Shown: positions 23,782 through 34,452 of the stretch, piece by piece | Numbering within the stretch: the first letter of the stretch is position 1 | Layout of the letters: the number at the start of each line of letters is the position of its first letter | Assembly: GCF_029962835.1 (NCBI RefSeq) | Contig: NC_080582.1 | Span: 76,690,177-76,754,176 of the forward strand | DNA length: 64,000 bases | From: Magnolia sinica | Lineage: Eukaryota > Streptophyta > Magnoliopsida > Magnoliales > Magnoliaceae | Direction of reading: 5' to 3' | Notes under the pieces: model-generated | What the model was told of the DNA's origin: nothing | Databases searched by the model: none | What the model saw: only the letters and a program-made list of their open reading frames with translations | Program-made: the position numbers and the translations under genes

Positions 23782-24170
23782 TGTATTTGGTCTATCCATC
23801 CATCCATTTTTCAGTCTAATTTAAGGAGTTGAGCCCAAAAGATCAAGTGGATCATATCACTGGAAACAATGGAGATAATAATTTCCACCGTAAAAACCTT
23901 TCTAGGCCCCACAGTGATTTTATTTGTCATCCAACCTGTTCATAAGATCATACAGACATAGATGAAGTTAAAACACAAATATAAGCTTGATCCAAAACTT
24001 CCAGGGCTCCCAAGAATTTTTCAACTGTAGATGTTCAATTCAATTGTATCCTGTTGTGTGGTCCTTATGAACATTGGATATGCCTCATTTTTAGTCTCAA
24101 TCCGAAAATTTATCTGTTAAAATTAACGGATGGAGAGGATAAAATACATAAATTATGGTGGACCTCACGG
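23782..24170. repeat. Foldback (MITE-like) repeat of the GTGGGCC family
   Basis: Left part TCTATCCATCCATCC...TTGAGCCCAAAAGATC mirrors the right part TTTTTAGTCTCAATCC...GGATGGAGAGGATAAAATACAT. The conserved middle (CCACCGTAAAAACC..., TTTATTTGTCATCCAACCTG, GGTCATACAGAC, AAAACTTCCAGGG, TGTGTGGTCC) recurs in the copies at 25600, 34150, 54335 and 56970. Confidence 0.65.
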
Positions 24171-25599
24171 AGTTTACTCATAGTGAGTTACTCACTACGC
24201 AATCCGCTTCAATGGTAATAAGCTATATGGGCCAATAGAAGAGTTCAAAAATCAGGCAAATCTAAAATTCAAGTGGGCCACACGTCAGACAAAACGGGCA
24301 GGATGGAACATCCACCATTGGAAACTTGGCAGGACATCGGGATGATATTTGTGCCCATGGTTTTATTTGTGTGGTGATAACCTTATTAACGGTTGAGATG
24401 GTGTATAAATATCATAATGGGTTCTAGGAAGTCTCAATGGTGGACGTTTCCATTCTCAGTATTTCACTCGGAGTGGCCTAACTTAGTTTTGAACCTGCCC
24501 GATTTTTAGACCCTATCCCATTACGAGCTTGAGAAAATCATGAACAAAGTGGTTTTGTTACTGCATTTCTGTGGGCCCACATAGCTTCTGGTCACAAGAA
24601 CTTCCCATGATGCATTTCGTCATCCATCTCTTGGCATGCATTTTGCAGTGAGGATTTTGACAACTCACGGTGCCCCTTATCAGCATACATTGCTGGGGTG
24701 GGTTTTCAATATGTTTTGCTTCCTAAACTATGATCTCCCCTGTTTTTGTTATAATCATGCCATAGATGCTATGGTAGCAATGCTTCATTGTTGATCCTAA
24801 CCTATCATGCTTGGATTCGAATATGAGCCATTTGATCTTTAGTTCTCAATGTTCTAAATTTTCTGTCCTAGACAATCATTAGTTCAGCGAATGCTTCTTA
24901 TTATACACTAGAATATGAACAATTTATTTCATCATCTAAGATGTATTTCGAGTTCTAAACCCATCCTCGATGGCTATGGTATGGTGGGCACCATTCTCTA
25001 TCAAACCCTTATAGCAACTGGCGCAGGTATGGACGTGATGAGGTCGATCACTGTCTTCCTCAAAGTGGATAATTATTCCAATTCCATGAAGTTTTTCTAT
25101 ATTTTTCATAAAGATTCCTCGAATCCACAAGAAAAAATAGAAATAAATTCTAGTAAATTCAAAAATAGCTTAATTGATGATAAAAAAATGGAATTACATG
25201 GGTTTTTAATTGTCACTTGCACAATGTGATTCTTTACAATTATAAGCAAACCATGATAATCCTAACAAATGGATGAATCGAAATGTTGATTGGACCTATT
25301 TTTGTGTAAATGATCTTGACCGTCCATTTTTAATTCCATTTATCGAATGGTCAAATTTACTAAATCAGTGTGATATTTTCATGGTAGTTCTTGAAATATG
25401 GATTATACCTGATGAACCGTATTGATCAATGGTTTGGACTGTCTATGTTCTGAATAAAAATGGGTACACTATAACTAATTGTGTTCGTAGGCACCGGAGC
25501 ATTTCTAAATAAATAAATAAAAGAGTCCTTGTGGAGCAACAATATTTATGGGAGATGTGTTGGTGTTCTCTCACATAAAATTTTTTTTTTTAAAAATTA

Positions 25600-25963
25600 G
25601 GGCTTGATACCAAAAATGAGAGGTATATAAATCTCAGGTGGACCACACCACATGATAACAATAGTGATTGGATATCCACCATTAAAACCCTCCTAAGGTC
25701 CATTGTACTTTTTATTTGACATCAAATCTATTGATTAGGTCATACATGCCCGGATGATGAGAAAAAGAAATATCAGATTGATCCAAAAATGTATATGGCC
25801 CCCAAAAGTAACTTAATGGTCGACGCTCATTCAACACTGTTTCCTATAATGTGGTCCAGTTGAGATTGGGATATACCTCATTTTTTGTCTCATACCATAA
25901 AATGATATGGAAAAATAGATGGACGGCAGGGATGAAACACATACAACATCGTGGCGCCCACAC
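25600..25963. repeat. Foldback (MITE-like) repeat of the GTGGGCC family
   Basis: Same internal order as the copy at 56970-57381: CAGGTGGACCACACC, CCACCATTAAAACCCTCC, TTTATTTGACATCAAATC, GTGGTCCAGTTGAG, ending GATGGACGGCAGGGATGAAA then CACATACAACATCGTGG. The left terminal inverted repeat is eroded. Confidence 0.6.
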
Positions 25964-26029
25964 AACACCGACAACCAGCCACGGGCGTTGGTGTCAGCGC
26001 GAGTAGAGAGAAGGAGATATACTCTCCTC

Positions 26030-26113
26030 TGTCTCTCACTCTCTGTCTCCTCTCCCTCGCGCACCCTCTCTCTCTCTCTCGGTCTCTCACTCTCTGTCTC
26101 CTCTCCCTCGCGC

Positions 26114-26164
<51 letters not shown>

Positions 26165-26289
26165 CCCTCTCAACCGCGCCCTCTCTCTCTCTGTCTCTCT
26201 GTCGCTCTCTCTGTCTCTCTCGGTGCTCTCTCTCTCGCGCATCCTCTCTCTCTCTGTCTCTCTCGGTGGATCGGTGGACCGTGACCGGG

Positions 26290-26362
<73 letters not shown>
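26030..26362. repeat. (CT)n microsatellite tract
   Basis: Long interrupted runs of CT repeats, at about 26030-26275 and 26290-26362. The Ser/Leu-rich and Arg/Glu-rich frames across this tract on both strands are products of the repeat, not proteins. It is followed by 30-40 bp direct repeats of GGGATTCGAAATCCCTAATT (26400-26580). Confidence 0.95.
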
Positions 26363-26365
<3 letters not shown>

Positions 26366-26779
26366 CGTTCTCACCGTTGACGAAAATCCCCAATTTCTCG
26401 ATTTTGGGATTCGAAATCCCTAATTTCTGGATTTGGGATTCGAAATCCCTAATTTGCCTGTATGGGATTCGGATTTGAGGATTCAGAATCGAAAATCCCT
26501 GATTTTTTGATTTTTTGGGGATTCATATCTGAAAATCCCTAATTAACAGATTTATTTGGGATTCATATCTGAAGTGGACGCAATGTACTTTAATTTGATT
26601 CTTTAATAATATCTGTTGATCTGTGTTGCGTCATAATGAGTGGTGTACCTTAGCAAGCAATTTTTACCAAGGTGGTTTTATTCAATGCTAGCATGCTTTC
26701 AAAATTGTTTTTTTGTTTGTTAGCCTTTCCCCCCATTTACAGGTTCAAATCAATCTGTTGTATAATGACATTGGTTCTT

Positions 26780-27489
26780 TAGGTCTTTAAGAATATATTT
26801 TCCTTGAAACTGTGGCTATTTGGCACAAATAATTTTGAGCAAGAATCACATATGTCCAGCCTTTATTCATATTTCAGGTATATAGGTATGCTGTCTGATG
26901 TTCTGAAATCTCAACATGAGGAAGGGGAAGCTTACTTGTCTGAAATTGATGTTTGGCTTTCCTCCTTTTCTTTACATATCTTCAGGTAAAAGATGATCTA
27001 GCTCCATTTGTTTGTGTGCCCGCACACATGCAGGAAGGAGTTAGAAGATGTGTTGTCTATAGATGATCTCGAAAGCCTTAAAAACTTGCCAATGGCTAGT
27101 TTTGAGTCAGAACTTTGGAAAGTAGTTGGCCAGAATCGTTTGCCTGAAACAGACAGAAGAAAGGTGATACTTCTTGTTTGATAACTGTCATTCTCATTTA
27201 CATGCTATGTCGTATCCCATTAAGACTGAGAAGTCAATCTCAGCATTATTAACCTTGTGAGGATGTTCATTATGATTTTTGTTTTTGTGTATTTGCTAAG
27301 TTGTCCATTTCATTGTTCAAGTGAGCTTGCTTTGGAAGCTTGTTAAAGTTCCACATCCTGAAAATGTAAGAGCTCAGGAAGTGCTTGTGCTCTTCCTTCT
27401 GTCTACTGGAATCAAGAACCCAAGTGTTGAATTGGGTGCAAGCAGTTTGAAGTCGAAGAGTGCACTACACCAAAATCATAATCATTATT
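26780..27489 (+). pseudogene. Unidentified captured gene fragment (three exon-like frames)
   Basis: Three pieces read as one protein. 26780-26989 includes SSLYSYFRYIGMLSDVLKSQ then HEEGEAYLSEIDVWLSSFSL. 27034-27163, flanked by CAG and GTGATA, reads KELEDVLSIDDLESLKNLPM then ASFESELWKVVGQNRLPETD. 27321-27489 reads SLLWKLVKVPHPENVRAQEV then LVLFLLSTGIKNPSVELGAS. Amino-acid composition and intact splice signals look like genuine exons of a host gene. I do not recognise the protein and would not name it. The pieces lie in the CACTA element upstream of the signal peptidase exons and on the same strand. Confidence 0.55.
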
Positions 27490-28927
27490 AAATTCTTTTT
27501 TTTTTTTTACAAACATCATGTCAGACTTCTTTTTTACTCTGTTCCATTTTTCTGTTTGATTTTTTATGTCCAGAGATACAGGTTCATCAACGAAAGAATT
27601 CCATTGATACATTGCTTGCCAAACAGGCTGTCCTTGTGGATATCTGTACTATGGAGGTTCAAGGGTGGACCTCACACCCCCCAAGTTCAATTGGATATGT
27701 TAGAATGGAAATATATAACCATAGTTTTTCTTTTCGATGTTTTCACAGCTGTACGGATCTACGGCACCATACAGTTATAAGTAGATGGTACTTCAGCAAA
27801 TTGTCTCTAAATAATTGATATCAACTGAGTCCTCTTTTAGAGGTTGTATTTCAACCATAGCAGATCCTGTCAATAGGCTTAATATATAAAGACCCATGCA
27901 TCTGTTATTCAAGAAACATGGTGGAAATCAAAGCCTTTGGTAGTATTAAATGACCATAAATATCAGTCAGGTGGTATTCCGTAGTTGCATATTTTGAGGA
28001 AAATGCTCAACCAGGTTCTTTAGAGATGGTTCAGGGAAGATCACTTTTTGTTTTCCAATAGGCTTTGTTGAGCTGTATGTATGGACTTCTGGAGTAGACT
28101 ATGATGATATTTTGACTGAATTGAGTCAGTTTTCTTGTTTCCTTTCATAGATTTGATTTTCTATTGGCGTGATGGCTTTAGAGCCTCTTTGGTGCAATGC
28201 CTTAAGAGTTTTGTGGCACAATTCCACATATTTATCTTTTTATTTGTTGTTTTGTCATTACTGTTGGCTGTTGCTTCATGGTAGATTTGTAGTCAATGTC
28301 TAGTATGCAGCCTGAAATTCGGAGAAAAAACTCTGAAAAGATTCCTTTGCATGTAACTGTTAAAAAAAGATTCCTCTGCATATGAGATAAAAACAGAGAG
28401 GGGCTCCACTTCATCCAGTGTAGGGTATATGAAAGTGAAAAAACCAGACATTGGACATTAGAGAAGTAAACTTGCTTTATAGGGCCTTCTCTTGTAAATG
28501 GTTAGGTAAAATTTTGATCCTGTGTGAATGGTTGGGGCTACCAAGTATGTTGCGAGGAGAGTTTGGTACAGAAAAAACATTCGCCATCATATAATATTCT
28601 TCTGGAAGGCTGTTGGAAAAAATTATAATGATTTTTCTGCAAGTAATTTTTCCAACCTGCATTTCCCACCCCTGAACATTTCCCCAAGGAAGCCTTGAGA
28701 AGTGAATGAGATGTTCTATGGCATCTCCCATCAACATCTGCCTCATCAGATGATTGTCAAGCCCAACTTCTTTCCCTTCTGAGTCCCGATTAGAATACTC
28801 ATAACCATGACAAATTGGAAAGCCATCCTTAGTAATTTCTCATTTCCATTGTATCATGATCCGATCATTATTGTTTTGTGCACATTGGCTTGTCTTTTGG
28901 ACACCTTGTGATCTTTGCCGTGATGCA
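27490..28927. other. Intron-like DNA inside the CACTA element
   Basis: AT-rich with T-runs; no exon I can support. A CACTACACCAAAA sequence at 27469 resembles a CACTA-like end, but I see no partner for it. Confidence 0.35.
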
Positions 28928-29020
28928 GGGTGGCAGACAAGGACTGGGGAGCTGATTTTAGGAAGCTGTCTGCTAGTGCAGCTCTTGTTGGCCTTACTTT
29001 ATGGTTTGACCATATGCAGG
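28928..29020 (+). pseudogene. Unidentified exon-like frame
   Basis: After CAG at 28925-28927 the frame reads VADKDWGADFRKLSASAALV then GLTLWFDHMQ, ending at CAG|GCAAGT (a GC-type donor would be needed). Looks like an exon, but the family is not recognised. It may belong to the gene fragment at 26780-27489. Confidence 0.4.
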
Positions 29021-29231
29021 CAAGTCTTCTTTCACTAGCTACATCACTAAGCTTTATTTATTGTCAAGGAAACCAGTGGTGGATGATGAAATGATTAAAA
29101 TCATGCTTTCTTTAAACTAATGATATCTATCAGAACATCTTCTCTTGCATTGAGAATGGCCTTGACTTGATGCTTTTATCGTCCAGAATCATGTAGATCT
29201 TGCTCATCTGGATGATATTTTTTCCCCTTTA

Positions 29232-29742
29232 AATATCTTGGAGCTGATCTTTTGTGTTGCCTTGCAAACTTTACAGGTATCTTATTATTTTAACAATCCA
29301 GATGTCACAGAGTGATTTTCAAGGTTCCTCCTGCCCTGCAGATATGTTTTTTTTTAATCTCATACTGCAATACATCTTAAGTAGCAGTTGTTGCCAATGG
29401 AATGATATGCATGACTAGGACCCTATAATTATGATCATGATACCACTATGTGCAGGAAAAGGGTTTCAGCTCAGGTGATATCTTTATCAAAAGAGTTGTC
29501 GCCAAGGTAGGGGACTTTGTCGATGTGAGTTTCCCCTCCAGCTAATTTTTTTAAAATCACTTTCATTGATCAAGAATGATTCAATATGCATTTGATTCCA
29601 TACTTCATTTTCTAATGCTAAGCATCGGACATGCATGTGTTTTGCCTTTTGATAGGTTCGTGATGGAAAATTGATGGTGAATGGAGTAATCCAAGATGAA
29701 GATTTCATTTTAGAGCCACTTGAATATGAAATGGATCCTATG
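29232..29742 (+). pseudogene. Plastid type I signal peptidase (thylakoid processing peptidase / Plsp1-like) exons
   Basis: The exon at 29456-29524 (CAG before, GTGAGT after) reads EKGFSSGDIFIKRVVAKVGD then FVD. The exon at 29656-29742 (TAG before, GTAAGT after) reads VRDGKLMVNGVIQDEDFILE then PLEYEMDPM. These match the box C/D region of plant thylakoidal processing peptidases, membrane Ser-Lys proteases that remove thylakoid-transfer peptides. The general-base Lys of box D (FIKR) is present. The Ser of box B (SMYPT) and the box E GDNRN exon are absent. A degraded preceding exon end may lie at 29232-29277 (LIFCVALQTLQ, usual IVIFRAPPTLQ). Frames are intact and splice sites good, so the capture is relatively young. 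Confidence 0.85.
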
Positions 29743-31635
29743 GTAAGTTCTCCTTTTGAACTTTGCAATATATATAACTTAAAACTTGGCAAGAATTTTC
29801 AGATTGTCTCAACGATTTTTTTTTTTTTTTTTATAAAAAGAGAGGAAGAAACTAGATCAGTTTTTGGTGTGTTGCTCATGGGAATTCAGGAAGCAATGGT
29901 TCTGTGCAGATTGGTTTTTAAAAAGTGATGAGCTGAAATGCTTTGAAACTTTTGCTGACTTCTTGTAACTGATCCTTGACCTAACATGTATGATGACTGA
30001 AGCAATCATGCTGCTGAAATGCTTTGGAACTGTTGCTGATGTCTTGTAACAGATCCTTGACCTAACATGTATGATGGGCAAAGCAATCATACCACCTAAA
30101 TGCGTTTAACTTATTTACTGTGAGTTGTATCCGGATTATGTGTAATGAGTAGTATTATGAGTTTTGACTAGGAATTATTTTGTTAATAGGCCTTTACTAC
30201 ATAACCGAGAGCAAATATTAGACACTGATTCGGAACTAGAGAGTTAAAAGAGGAGGAAGTTGATCATGGGATATGTATCATTCATTTAACAAAACTTTGC
30301 TTAGTTTTTCATGAACTCGTCCTTTTCTTGACTTTGTTTGAGAGTGATTCTATAGGCCACATGAAGTGATTTTTTTGCAGGTTCTTTGGGTGATTTGCTA
30401 ATCAATCTGTTTGGTAAGATAACCTGCAAATCTATCAGTTGTGTCCACACCACTGTTTTGAATAGTGTCGTAGCGTAGCGTAGCTACGATGCTAAAGTTA
30501 GCAAATAGCGTAAATCCCTTGTGGCGTATGCTATAGGGGTCGCAGCCTATGTAGCGTCATAGTGTACACTAGGTTTTTTTGTATTTATTAATGATAATTA
30601 TATTTTGTATTTAATACTTGATTTCTTTTCATACTTGTGACTTAGTACTCAAGAAAAAGAAGTACCATGGCATACCATAGCATTCACTCGAAACTAAACA
30701 GCCCCTAAAGTTTTTCTTATTTATATAATATGAATGGCGCGTTTCCTAATATTTTCTTGTTTACTCCAAACCTTTGCTTAGTTGTTCCATGTAATGGCTC
30801 AATAGGCCCCAAGGTTGAGGGTTTGAGTTGGTGCTAACACCATCAAAACTTATTTAATATGAATACAATCAACTAAAAACTTTGTAAAATTGTCATGCGA
30901 TTCTTGCATAAAACATATCTAGATTCTAGACATGCAGGCCCATTTATAGAAACCCTCTTTATGAGCAGTTTGGATCCTTGAAATTGGAAACTAAAGATTT
31001 GAGTATAAATAAGTTTTAGTAAAATATTTCACTTTATAATTTACCAAAATCCACAATCTTGAAGGGCTAGTGGTTTGATGCTTCGACATAAAATAAGAAA
31101 CCAATCTGTTCATGGTTCATGATATATGACTTGTGAGAGAAAATAGGAATAAATGGAATAAACCTGTAGTGGAAGACATGATCCATGTGACAATTGGAAG
31201 CTGAGGCAATTATTACACCATATCTTGATCAGCATGCCTGTAGATGTGTGGCATAGTCATTTCCTGAACTCAATCCATGTCAGGTAACTTCTTACATGTA
31301 TCTGACCAAACTTAAACATGATAACTTTTTCCACATTCCTCTAACCCCAAAACAAGCATAAAACCAACTCCACTTTCTAATTTAGGAGATGCATGGATGA
31401 GAGGATCTCTACCCTATGCTTCCCATCTTAGTACTTCATGCTCATCTTCTTGCTCTTTTTTTAATATTGAAATTTGGTCTCTGATAAAGTACAGCTAATT
31501 GTTCTCATGATTTCGAATCAGTATTTATTTAAACAAATTGGATGTCATTCCTATCTTTGTTCTTACAGCAAGATGCATTTTTATTTTCTTTTATTGCATG
31601 CTCTTATTTTCTGCTTGTGTGGTTGTCATGAAAAG
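29743..31635. other. CACTA interior between signal peptidase and polymerase exons
   Basis: Contains an imperfect 81-bp tandem duplication at 29932-30093 (GCTGAAATGCTTTG... repeated from 30013) and a short GTAGCGTAGCGTAGCTACG-like stretch near 30465. No exon recognised. Confidence 0.45.
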
Positions 31636-32134
31636 CGGGATGCTGCCACTGCTCCAAATGTTGGGGATCGTGTTCTGTATGTTATTATTAAAGCTGCAAA
31701 AGGTGCCAAGGTAGTTGGTTATGTGATGCTTGTTCTTTGTGAGTTGTTTTTTCCTGTGTTCGTTGGTAACGCTTTCAAATCCACTGGTTCATAATGAAAC
31801 AGGCTTATGAAAGGTCGGAGGATCCTATCTTCGTGCTAGAGAATAACATTCCAATTGATTCCCATTACTATCTCGAAAATCAAATTAGCAAGGTGTTATT
31901 TGGTATTTCCTTCAAGATTTACTTCACTACTTTCTTTGATTGACCTGGTTATTGAGTATTTTCCATGTTACAGCCGCTTTTGAGAATATTTGATCCCATT
32001 CTGAAGAATGCGGAAAAGGAACTTCTCCATGGCAGCCACACAAGATCAGTTTCCATTTCAATTCCTTCAAACAGCGGTATCATGAAATTTGCTAAGAAAC
32101 AACTTTGTTGCATTGGCTGCAAAGCTCTAATCAG
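31636..32134 (+). pseudogene. DNA polymerase delta catalytic subunit exons (C-terminal part)
   Basis: Three consecutive exons are intact. 31636-31710 reads RDAATAPNVGDRVLYVIIKA then AKGAK. 31803-31892 reads [20 protein letters not shown] then [10 protein letters not shown]. 31974-32134 reads PLLRIFDPILKNAEKELLHG, then HTRSVSISIPSNSGIMKFAK and KQLCCIGCKALI. All have AG/GT borders (GTAGTT, GTGTTA, GTAAGT) and no stop. This is the POLD1 segment from the end of the polymerase domain to the first cysteines of the CysA zinc module. The polymerase active-site motifs upstream and the rest of the zinc/iron-sulfur modules are not present, so it cannot act as a polymerase. Exon-intron structure is kept, so the capture was from DNA, not from a spliced RNA. 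Confidence 0.93.
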
Positions 32135-33239
32135 GTAAGTTTCCTACATTTGCTAAGTTATGGTCCTAGTGCATAATTGTCAATGTATCGTGTGTATGAC
32201 ATTCACCCCCTCCAATAGGTTGGTCCGGCCATGAAGATCACCTAGCACATAAATCGGGTATATCCACTCATCAGATGTGCCACACATGTACTTTGGATCG
32301 GCTGAGCGGTTGTCCATGTTTTTTGTGGTTTGGCCTACTTGATTATTTGATCAACCTGAAATTTGCATCAGGTGTTTTCATGGAGGTGCCAACCTTTTTG
32401 ATTGGTTGGATGTTAGACACGCTTGAAACATTGAATCTTATGTGCTGGTTGGTCAATAACCAATAGTCCAACTAGTTGCACATGAGACCTCGTGTGTATC
32501 ATCGTCATCATCATAGCCTTCCCTCAGGTATTTGGGTCAGCTTTGTGAATCTCATTTCACCAATCAATCCTAAGGCTCTATGCTATGCAACTGAACAAGC
32601 CTTCATATACTTCCTCACCACCTTGATCCAAGACCTTTTTAGGTCTTCCTGTCATATTCTTTTTGAGGCCTTTCAACTCCTATCATTATTCCTTGCTGGA
32701 GCTCTCTAGTCTTTGTTGCACATGACCGATCACCTCAACCTGCTCTAGATCATTTAATTTCTTATTGGAATTATTCTTATGCTGTTCCAATGAACTCATT
32801 TTTAATTCTATACTTTCGTCCCAAGCATAGCCAGTCAAGTAGCTGTCTTATGAAAATTTTCTAGTTTCATTGACATAGGAGCCGATCAATTTCCTTGTTT
32901 CATAGACATTCCCATGATGAAGGGCTTGATCCAAAATGACATAGGAGTCGGGAGGAACACTTGTTTCATAGACATCCACCGATGGATAAACGAACTTATA
33001 TGTATTTATGCGTGAATGAATGTGATGTGGATAAGATTGTTTGTGTTTGGATGAATGTACTTTTATGTTTGGATGGATTTACTAGTTTGGGTTTATATGA
33101 ATGTGAATGTGAATATGATGCATTATACTATATAACAGGTGTATATCAGGAAAAATATGATGAAATATATTATAACAGGTGTATATCAGGAAAAATATTT
33201 TTTTTGTGAAATTTTGTGCCGGAATATTGATTTTTTAAA
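32135..33239. other. CACTA interior, right part
   Basis: No gene. A 41-bp tandem duplication (ATAACAGGTGTATATCAGG) lies at about 33132-33200, just before the right subterminal array. Confidence 0.45.
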
Positions 33240-33830
33240 AGAGACTTTTAGCTACGAAATTTTTCGTAGGCAAAAGTTTTATAAATATTACTAAAAATGG
33301 AACGAATATTTTTTAGCAGCGAAAATTTTCGCTGCTAAAAGGACCGAATATTTTTAGCAGCGAAAAGTCTTGTAAAGTTTTTTTAGCGACGAAAATTTGC
33401 GTCGCTAAAAGTGGAATTTAAATTTTTGGCCGCGAAAAGTTTCGCTGCTAAAAGCCTTATAAAGTTTTTTTAGCGACGAAAAATTTCGTCGCTAAAAGTG
33501 GAACGTACATTTTTGGCAGCGAAAATTTTCGTTGCTAAAAGTCTTATGAAGTTCTTTTAGCGATGAAAATTTTCGTCGCTAAAAGTGAAACGTATATTTT
33601 TCACAGCGAAAATTTTCGCTACTAAAAGTCTTGTGAAGTTTTATTAGCAACGAAAAGTTTCGTCGCTAAAAAGATTACCTTTGGCGGCGATTTAAATTTT
33701 CCGTTGATAAAACCCTTTTACGCCGATGTTTTAGCGACGAATTTAGCGACGAAAATTTTCGTCGCAAAAACTTATTAGCTACGAAATTTTGGCTTTTAGC
33801 GACGAAAATTTTCGTTGCTAAAAGTGGGAT
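33240..33830. repeat. Right subterminal palindromic array of the 12-kb CACTA element
   Basis: About a dozen TTTTAGCGACGAAAATTTT-type units in both orientations, including a variant built on AGCAGCGAAAA/TTTTCGCTGCTAAAA that is rare in the left array. The two ends share the platform sequence but have diverged in detail. Confidence 0.9.
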
Positions 33831-33841
33831 TTCTTGTAGTG

Positions 33842-33859
33842 ACATCATTACATAGACCA
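33842..33859. repeat. 18-bp direct repeat flanking the CACTA element, right copy
   Basis: ACATCATTACATAGACCA, directly after the terminal TAGTG. See the left copy at 21847-21864. Confidence 0.9.
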
Positions 33860-34149
33860 TGGAGGAATCACATATTGCAATGGGCCTTAGGTACATCCCG
33901 TTGGGCCTCGACTCAAGGGCTCCAAATACATCAAATGGGTCGCATCACATGGGCCTTATATTCATCAAGTGGGCCGCATCAATGGGCCGCACTAATGGGC
34001 CTTATGTACATGACAATGGGCCATAACCCATGGGCCTTGAATACATCAAATGGGCCCTTATATGGCAAGTGGGCCACATCACATGGGCCATACGTACATC
34101 AAATGGGCTATGCCAATAGGCCCTATGTATATCAAATGGGCTACACCCA

Positions 34150-34452
34150 AATATAAGTGGTGATAATGATTTCCACCATTAAAATTCCCAAGACCCGCCA
34201 TAACATTTATTTCCCATCCAATCCGATCATAGGGTCACACAATCCTGAATTAAGAGGAAAAACAAATTTCCTACTAATCCAAAACTTCTACATTCCCAAG
34301 GGATTCCAATGGTAGACGTTCAATCCTCACTGTGCAGTGTGGTCCACTTGATAAATAAATCTACCTTATTTTTGTCTCAAGCCTTAAAATTATCTTTCAA
34401 AAATGGTTGGACGGTTTGGATGCAACACATGTATTATGGTGGGTCCCATAAG
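34150..34452. repeat. Foldback-family segment inside the LTR
   Basis: Shares CCACCATTAAAATTCCCAAG, TTTATTTCCCATCCAATCC and GGTTGGACGGTTTGGATGCA...TATTATGGTGGGTCCCA with the other foldback copies. A related unit (TTTATTTTCCACCCAACCTG, GTGGATAAGGTCACA) is tandemly repeated three times at about 34550-34710. Confidence 0.55.

Larger units (their letters stand above)
22951..26020. other. CACTA interior, non-coding left part
   Basis: AT-rich sequence (22950-23640), then a foldback repeat (23782-24170), unassigned DNA (24200-25600) and another foldback repeat (about 25600-25960). A frame at 24915-25229 has no recognisable domain. No transposase found. Confidence 0.45.
21872..33841. mobile_element. 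12-kb CACTA transposon carrying host gene exons
   Basis: The left end is CACTACAAGAAAGAGGG and the right end, read inward, is CACTACAAGAAATCCCAC: a 12-bp perfect terminal inverted repeat of the CACTA superfamily. Both ends continue into matching subterminal arrays built on TTTTAGCGACGAAAA. The element lies in the chromovirus 3' LTR. The interior has no transposase but contains, all on the plus strand, spliceable exons of a type I signal peptidase (29456-29742), DNA polymerase delta (31636-32134) and unidentified exon-like frames (26780-27489, 28928-29020). It is a non-autonomous, gene-capturing element. The flanks are an 18-bp direct repeat rather than the expected 3-bp duplication. Confidence 0.92.

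Noticed and set aside
22951-25229. CACTA transposase in the left half of the 12-kb element
   Set aside because: Frames here (for example 23280-23531 on the minus strand, 24915-25229) are short, AT-driven and show no transposase motifs.
25831-26423. Overlapping Arg/Glu-rich and Ser/Leu-rich frames on both strands
   Set aside because: They are translations of (CT)n/(GA)n microsatellites. The same holds for frames at 35550-35988 and 39132-39487.
27469-27481. CACTACACCAAAA as the end of another CACTA element
   Set aside because: No subterminal array, no partner terminus and it falls inside an open exon-like frame (27321-27489).
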